Assembly (NCBI RefSeq): GCF_900236475.1
Contig: NZ_LT963352.1
Coordinates: 7,303,001-7,367,000 of the forward strand
Direction of reading: 5' to 3'
DNA from: Streptomyces chartreusis NRRL 3882
Lineage (GTDB): Bacteria > Actinomycetota > Actinomycetes > Streptomycetales > Streptomycetaceae
Length of the DNA: 64,000 bases
A program made the position numbers and the translations under genes. Below the pieces are notes generated by a model, which saw only the letters and a program-made list of their open reading frames with translations, had not been told where the DNA came from and did not search any database. Numbering within the stretch: the stretch's first letter is position 1; the number at the start of each line of letters is the position of its first letter. Positions 59,253-64,000 of the stretch are shown here, piece by piece.

Positions 59253-60914
59253 TCAGGGGCGTGATCCGTCGGCGTCCTCGCCCAGACGCAACTGCAACTG
59301 GGCGAGCAGCCGTGCGTCGGGGCTGTCCAGGTCCAGCCCCGACACCTGCGTGATCCGGCGCAACCGGTAGCGCAGGCTGTTGGAGTGCACCCCCAGCGCG
59401 CGCGAGGCGGCGGACACGTCACCGAAGTGGTCGAGGTAGGCGCGCAGGGTCTCCACCAGGCAGCTGCCGCTGTGAGCGGCGTCGAACTCCCGCAGCCGGG
59501 CCACCGAGGTCCGCGGTGGCAGCGCCACCTCGCGCAGGGCGTCGACGACCTGGAGGATGCCCACCGTGTCCGCGACGTCCTCGCTCCGCGCGACGGTGCG
59601 GGGTCCGGCGGCCGCGATGAGCGCCTGGAGGGCCAGCTCGGCCGACCGGCGTGACGCGGGCGTCCGCGCCAGCCCGGGGACCACGTCTCCGAGCCCCACC
59701 CTCACCGACGTGCCGATCGTCGCCGACAGCTGTCCGGCCAGCGATTCGCCGAGCCGCGTCACCTGGTCATCGGCGCGCCCCGGGTCGCGGTCCAGCCCGC
59801 TCAGCAGCACCAGGATCCTGCCGCCCGCCGGGACCACCACGACGCGGTGACCCAGGGCCGCGCAGTGCAGGGACAGCAGCCCGTACAGCCGGGACGGGTC
59901 GTCGTCCCCCTCGTGGCCGGACCCGGTTCCCACCGCCAGCACGGCACAGGGCTCCCGGGGCGGCAGCGAGGCCCGCTCCGCCAGCACCTCGACGGATCCC
60001 CGGTCCTCCAGCAGCGCCCGAGCCGCGTCCTCCACCAAGCGGCCCTCCGAACTGTGGGTCCGGTGATGCAGCAGGTGGGCGGCGGCGGTCCGGGCCGCCG
60101 CGCGCAGCGTCTCGGCGGCGTTCGGGGCCAGCGGGCGGCCGGCGACCGCCGCCACCCAGATGGACCCCAGCGCCTCTCCGCCCGCCCGTACGGCGCCGAC
60201 CAGACGCTCCGGATCCTGGCCGTGGGCCGGCCGGTGCAGCACGTCACCCGCGCCCCACAGTGCCTGGAAGAACCCCGCCTCCCGCATGGCCGCCACCCGC
60301 CAGGGCGGCACGCGACGACCGAGGATGGTCAGTCGGCGCATCTCGTCCACGTTCTCCTCGGTGGAGGAGTACGCCAGTACCCGGGACTCGGTGTCCTCGA
60401 TGGTCACCGATCCCCCCACCAGGGCCGCCACCGCATCGGCCAGTGAGTCCAGATCGCCCAGACGCACGCCGCTGGTCGCGGGCACCGGGGGGACGCCCGC
60501 CGCGGCCAGCCCCGCCCTCAGCACCCCCACGAGCTGTGCCCAGGTGCACCAGGCGGTACGGAAGAGCACCGCCGTGCCGCCCTCCTCCGCGGCTGCCTGC
60601 AACGCCCGCGCGGCGGGCTCCGGTCGGCCCGGGCCGAACACCACACCCGCCGCACCGGCCTCCCCGGCCCGGCGCACCACGTCGACCGCGTGCGCCGACC
60701 GCGCATCGACGCCGACCGCGAGCAGTAACTCCCGCGGTCTGATGACCGGTTCGAGGGCGTCCAGCACATGGACGCCGGTGACGCTCGTCCGCAGTCCCGC
60801 CGGGGCCGTGTGCAACTCCACGGCTCCCGCCCCCACCACCGAGAGCAGGCGCTCCAGTGTCCCCCGGTCCTCGGCGCCCGTGCTCCGGGCCGCCGATTCC
60901 TCCAGGTCCGTCAT
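59253..60914 (-). CDS. PucR-family transcriptional regulator
   Basis: A 553-residue regulator. The N-terminal third is a PucR ligand-binding domain (VTGVHVLDALEPVIRPRELLLAVG). The middle includes a GAF-like segment, then a GGDEF-like segment (SVRVGLGDVVPGL) without catalytic residues. The C-terminal HTH_30 is LVETLRAYLDHFGDVSAASRALGVHSNSLRYRLRRI. PucR proteins sense purine-related or amino-acid ligands. Its place just upstream of the PLP decarboxylase suggests it controls that gene. Confidence 0.88.
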   Translation of the reverse strand: MTDLEESAARSTGAEDRGTLERLLSVVGAGAVELHTAPAGLRTSVTGVHVLDALEPVIRPRELLLAVGVDARSAHAVDVVRRAGEAGAAGVVFGPGRPEPAARALQAAAEEGGTAVLFRTAWCTWAQLVGVLRAGLAAAGVPPVPATSGVRLGDLDSLADAVAALVGGSVTIEDTESRVLAYSSTEENVDEMRRLTILGRRVPPWRVAAMREAGFFQALWGAGDVLHRPAHGQDPERLVGAVRAGGEALGSIWVAAVAGRPLAPNAAETLRAAARTAAAHLLHHRTHSSEGRLVEDAARALLEDRGSVEVLAERASLPPREPCAVLAVGTGSGHEGDDDPSRLYGLLSLHCAALGHRVVVVPAGGRILVLLSGLDRDPGRADDQVTRLGESLAGQLSATIGTSVRVGLGDVVPGLARTPASRRSAELALQALIAAAGPRTVARSEDVADTVGILQVVDALREVALPPRTSVARLREFDAAHSGSCLVETLRAYLDHFGDVSAASRALGVHSNSLRYRLRRITQVSGLDLDSPDARLLAQLQLRLGEDADGSRP

Positions 60915-61048
60915 GACGCCTCCCCCGTCCGCCCGACCGTGCCGCCTGCCGTCAGCGGCCGACCGGGAAAGGTATGACATCACGGGCCTCGTCCGCAGTC
61001 GAGACGCCCACAGGCGCCGCGGAGGCGCCAACGGCGCGATCACAGGGC

Positions 61049-63451
61049 CTAGTTCATCCTTCCCAGGACCGCCCTCACCCGCCGGACGTCCCGGATCCGC
61101 TGCTCGTACGTCGCCCCGAGGGCGAGCAGCAGGAGTCCGGCGAGGGCGGGAGGCGCCCAGCGGGGGAGCGCGCCGGTCACCTGCACGACGTACGGGGCGA
61201 GTTCGTGCAGCGCCACCAGGGCGAGCACCGAGCCGCCCAGCACCAGGGGTGCCTGGAGGTGGTGCCGGGCACCCAGCAGGGTGACCAGCAGTGCCGCCGT
61301 GCCCAGCAGCAACGGCCGCGTCCACTGCGCGTCGCCCCAGGCCGCGACGAGGCTCGGCAGGAGCGTGGCGGCGAGTCCGGGGCCGTACGCCGTCCACGAG
61401 GAGGCCTGTGGGTCGCGGCGCCTGCGCAGGGCGCCGACCAGCAGCGCCGGAACGGTCACCGGGAGTGTGTACGCCTCGGGCGTGCCGACCTCCCACGCGG
61501 CCAGGCGCACCCAGGCGGCCAGCACGAACAGGGCGGTGGCCGCACAGCCGAGGGCGCGGCGGTCCGGACGCAGGGCCGTGCCCGCGGTGATGACGCCGCA
61601 CAACGCCAGCACCAGGGCGAGCAGCGGCGGATCGGTGACCGCGAGGACCACGGCAAGCAGCCCGGCGGCGGCTCCCACGGCCTCGACCGGCACCGTCGCC
61701 CGGGACGCGGCCAGACGCGGCGCCAGCAGGGCGGCCGCCACGGGCACGACCAGGACCAGCAGGGCGGTCCGGGCCGGCGGCCAGTCCGCGGCGGCACCCG
61801 TCGCCGAGGCCAGGGCGGTGGCGTACACCAGGGCGGCCGGAGCCGTGAAGGGGGCGAGGCTCGCCCGCCACGAAGCCGCGGCCGGCAGGGCCGTCAGCAC
61901 GGACAGCACGACCAGCGTCGCGGTCCGGGAGGCCAGGGAGACCAGGGTGAGGTCGACGGCCGTGACCAGGGCCAGGACGAGGGCCGTGATCCGCGCGCCG
62001 GACGTCGTGGTCCGGCCCAGGTACAGCGCGGCCGCTGTCATGGCTCCCAGCACCGACATCCCCGCGAGGTGGGGAACGGCGAGGATCGCCGGAAGCAGCA
62101 GCGCCGCGGCCCACAGCAGACCCAGCGCACCGAGCCGGGCTCGCGGGCGCCACCGCTCCGCGGGGACCGCCAGGGCGAGCACGGCCGCGACCGCGAGCAG
62201 CACAACGGGAGCCGCCGCCGCGTCCGACGGCCAGGGCGTCTCGACGGCAACCGCCGCACGGGCGTCCGACGGCGCACCGCCCCACACACGGCCCAGCCGG
62301 CCGGCCGGCCCCATCACCACCAGGGCGACGACGGGCAGCGCCCACAGCAGAGCCAGCGCCTGTACGACGGCGGAGGCCCAGGCGACACCGTGCCGCACCG
62401 CGTCCGGCAGCAGCCGCCCGGCCCGCAGCCCCGCCAACAGGGCGACCCCGAAGGCCAGATGAACCGGAACCGCCCACTCCGACGGCGCTCCGAAGCGGGC
62501 TACCCCGCCGAGCGCACCCACAGTGAGCAGCCCCGAGGCCGCCGCGAGACCGAGGGCGTGCCGTACGTCCGGCCCCGAGACCCGCCAGGCCGCACCCAGC
62601 GCGATCGCCGCCGCGAGCAGGAGCAGCGCGCCGGCCCGGACGGCAGCACCCGGGCCGTCGGCCGTCACGGACAGCCAGCCGGCACCCAGAGCACCCCAGC
62701 CGCCCGTGCCGTACGCACCGACGACCGCGCAGATCCGCACGGAAGCGGCCGTCACCCGCAGCGCCACCACGGTGTCGAGCCCGGCCGTCGCCAGCAGCGC
62801 GGCGCTGAGCACGTACGGACCCGCGTCGGCGGACAGGGCCCACAGCAGCAGCGGGAACTGGGCCGCCGCCACCGCGCAGGGCAGGGGCAGCCGCAGCGCG
62901 GCCGTGGCCGGCAGCGGACCGTACGCCCACCAGAGCCCCGCCAGCACCGCCGCCGCGGCTGCCGCGTACCCCGTTCCGTCGGTCCCGGCGAGAGCCGCCT
63001 CGTGCAGGGCGTAGGCGTCCAGGACGGTCAGCGCGAGGCCCAGACCCGCCACGGACTCGGCCGTCGACCGCAGCCCCCGCTTCAGCAGGAGCGCCGGCCC
63101 GGCGAGCGCGGCCAGCGTGACCGCGCCGAGCACCAGCGCCCGCCCGGTGATCCCCATGTGCCCCCAGCTGACCAGCGTGAACACCGCCGCCGCGAGCGTG
63201 AGCAGCACCCCGCCGAGCACCAGCAGAACGTTCTGCACGCTGGGCGCGGCGGTCTCCGGGCGGGACCATGCGACGGGTGGCGGCTGCGTCCGCGCCTGAG
63301 CCCAGGCCTGCTGCGGTTGTTGCCGTGCCTGTTGCAGGGTCGCGACCAGCCAGGCGCGACGGGCCAGCAACTGGGTGCGGCGCGACTCCAGTTGCCGGAG
63401 TTCGGCATCGAGGAGCCGCAACTCCTCGGCCGGGGGCGGAAGGTGCGTCAT
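61049..63451 (-). CDS. Large multi-helix membrane protein with coiled-coil N-terminus
   Basis: An 800-residue protein. Residues about 7-45 (EELRLLDAELRQLESRRTQLLARRAW) form a coiled-coil or basic helix. A Gln/Pro-rich link follows, then roughly 20 or more hydrophobic helices cover residues 75-785, separated by very short loops, ending in a basic tail QRIRDVRRVRAVLGRMN. No enzyme or transporter motif was recognised. ATG at 63451 (MTHLPPPAEEL) is taken; an in-frame ATG at 63487 is possible. Divergent from the SRPBCC gene. Confidence 0.8.
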   Translation of the reverse strand: MTHLPPPAEELRLLDAELRQLESRRTQLLARRAWLVATLQQARQQPQQAWAQARTQPPPVAWSRPETAAPSVQNVLLVLGGVLLTLAAAVFTLVSWGHMGITGRALVLGAVTLAALAGPALLLKRGLRSTAESVAGLGLALTVLDAYALHEAALAGTDGTGYAAAAAAVLAGLWWAYGPLPATAALRLPLPCAVAAAQFPLLLWALSADAGPYVLSAALLATAGLDTVVALRVTAASVRICAVVGAYGTGGWGALGAGWLSVTADGPGAAVRAGALLLLAAAIALGAAWRVSGPDVRHALGLAAASGLLTVGALGGVARFGAPSEWAVPVHLAFGVALLAGLRAGRLLPDAVRHGVAWASAVVQALALLWALPVVALVVMGPAGRLGRVWGGAPSDARAAVAVETPWPSDAAAAPVVLLAVAAVLALAVPAERWRPRARLGALGLLWAAALLLPAILAVPHLAGMSVLGAMTAAALYLGRTTTSGARITALVLALVTAVDLTLVSLASRTATLVVLSVLTALPAAASWRASLAPFTAPAALVYATALASATGAAADWPPARTALLVLVVPVAAALLAPRLAASRATVPVEAVGAAAGLLAVVLAVTDPPLLALVLALCGVITAGTALRPDRRALGCAATALFVLAAWVRLAAWEVGTPEAYTLPVTVPALLVGALRRRRDPQASSWTAYGPGLAATLLPSLVAAWGDAQWTRPLLLGTAALLVTLLGARHHLQAPLVLGGSVLALVALHELAPYVVQVTGALPRWAPPALAGLLLLALGATYEQRIRDVRRVRAVLGRMN

Positions 63452-63548
63452 GACCGGAAGTGTGGTCCGCGTCACCCCGTGCGGCATGAGTGCGGATACT
63501 CAGGCGCGTACTCAGACACCCCGCACCCGAAGTGGGCAGACTGGCGTC

Positions 63549-63995
63549 ATGGACTGGAACCACTACCGCTTCCGCAGTCTGTGGAGCCTGCCCGCGCCGC
63601 CCGCCACCGTGTACGCGGCGCTGGAACGCGCCGAGGACTACCCCCGGTGGTGGCGCCAGGTCCGGGAGGTGACCCGGCTCGACGACACGACGGGCGTCTT
63701 CCGGATCCGCTCCGTCCTGCCCTACGACATGACCTTCACGGCGCGGGAGGTGCGACGTGATCCCGGAGCCGGCGTGCTGGAGATCGCCATGTCCGGGGAC
63801 ATCGAGGGCCGGGCGCGCTGGACGGTCACACCGCGAGGGGCGGGGACCCTCGCGCGGTACGACCAGGTCGTCGAGGTCCGCAAGCCCCTGCTGCGGCGGC
63901 TCGCCGTGCCGTGCCGGCCCGCCTTCCGGGCCAATCACCGGCTGATGATGCACGCGGGAGCGCGCGGACTGGCCAGGCACCTCGAAGCGGTTTGA
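63549..63995 (+). CDS. SRPBCC (START/Bet v1-fold) family protein
   Basis: A 148-residue protein with the hydrophobic-pocket fold: WSLPAPPATVYAALERAEDYPRWWRQV at the start is a typical polyketide-cyclase-like segment, and GAGVLEIAMSGDIEGRARWTV and LARYDQVVEVRKPLL follow. Proteins of this class bind lipids or polyketide-like ligands; no cyclase cluster is nearby, so its role is open. The stop lies 5 bases before the window end. Confidence 0.85.
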   Translation: MDWNHYRFRSLWSLPAPPATVYAALERAEDYPRWWRQVREVTRLDDTTGVFRIRSVLPYDMTFTAREVRRDPGAGVLEIAMSGDIEGRARWTVTPRGAGTLARYDQVVEVRKPLLRRLAVPCRPAFRANHRLMMHAGARGLARHLEAV

Positions 63996-64000
63996 AGGAA

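Noticed and set aside
59253..63980. Minus-strand open frame of over 1500 codons spanning PucR and the large membrane protein
   Set aside because: Only its end, from 60914, has PucR features; the rest is another frame of the membrane-protein gene.
57653..63995. Start of a natural-product gene cluster (PLP enzyme, regulator, SRPBCC protein)
   Set aside because: No polyketide synthase, NRPS, terpene or RiPP genes are present in this region, so the grouping looks coincidental.

Overview
The window is high-GC DNA (about 70% or more by eye) with third-codon-position G/C bias, frequent GTG and TTG starts, four-base ATGA/GTGA gene overlaps, Tat signal peptides and a sporulation gene (ssgB). All of this points to the chromosome of a Streptomyces species. 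Protein sequences and gene order (arginine genes, metNIQ, cobT, tRNAs, ssgB) resemble, from memory, the S. coelicolor SCO154x-SCO158x region. No prophage, insertion sequence, CRISPR array or rRNA operon was seen, so most of the window looks like core chromosome with a few accessory loci.

Layout. 1-4.6 kb: the end of a GH51-type arabinofuranosidase, a VOC protein, a VanZ-like membrane protein and an OmpR-type two-component pair. 4.6-9.5 kb: argC-J-B-D-R behind a promoter overlapped by two ARG boxes. 9.7-13.0 kb: an extracytoplasmic flavin electron-transfer cluster (ApbE flavin transferase, a three-repeat FMN-binding protein, a haem/FAD membrane reductase). 13.1-15.5 kb: an L,D-transpeptidase-like protein, a PNPOx-fold protein and a duplicated secreted protein of unknown role. 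15.6-18.4 kb: argG-argH, with the same ARG-box architecture as argC. 18.5-26.7 kb: aldo/keto reductase, a TetR-MFS pair, acyltransferase, Tat-exported phosphodiesterase, a small sigma-like protein, GNAT, two small membrane proteins and a HAD phosphatase. 26.8-29.7 kb: methionine importer metN-I-Q preceded by a Cys-rich leader ORF. 30.7-37.8 kb: cobalamin/sirohaem genes (cobL, a very long BluB-CobT fusion, a CysG-type enzyme). 37.8-43.1 kb: rRNA/tRNA methyltransferase, NUDIX, Ser/Thr kinase, small proteins, an APH-fold kinase and a zinc-ribbon protein. 43.16-43.63 kb: five tRNA genes (three Val-GAC, Cys, Gly). 43.8-50.3 kb: a pabB/pabC-like pair, a double GNAT, DsbA-like, a CGNR regulator, ssgB, a PGPGW membrane protein and tRNA-Val(CAC). 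50.7-57.4 kb: a carbohydrate operon (lipoprotein, two permeases, YesL-like protein, exo-rhamnogalacturonan lyase) behind a promoter with LacI-type operators. 57.4-64 kb: a PLP decarboxylase with a PucR-family regulator upstream, a large membrane protein and an SRPBCC protein.

How they fit together. Every step from N-acetylglutamate to arginine is here except ornithine carbamoyltransferase. ArgR is encoded at the end of the operon and its likely binding sites sit on both arginine promoters. ApbE, the triple FMN_bind protein and the membrane reductase form a self-contained module in which electrons would pass through a membrane haem/flavin protein to covalently bound flavins outside the cell. 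CobL, BluB-CobT and CysG supply steps of corrin-ring methylation and lower-ligand synthesis and activation. The 50.7-57.4 kb operon has no ATPase gene, so its importer probably uses a shared ATPase encoded elsewhere (MsiK-type in Streptomyces).

The observations most worth a second look are the tri-flavinylated protein with its 137-bp perfect internal repeat, the roughly 770-residue Ala/Pro/Glu-rich extension on BluB-CobT, the Cys-rich leader peptide ahead of metNIQ, the secreted protein with two copies of an unknown Cys-containing domain on an AGAGAE linker, and the tRNA-Val copy with a coordinated acceptor-stem change.
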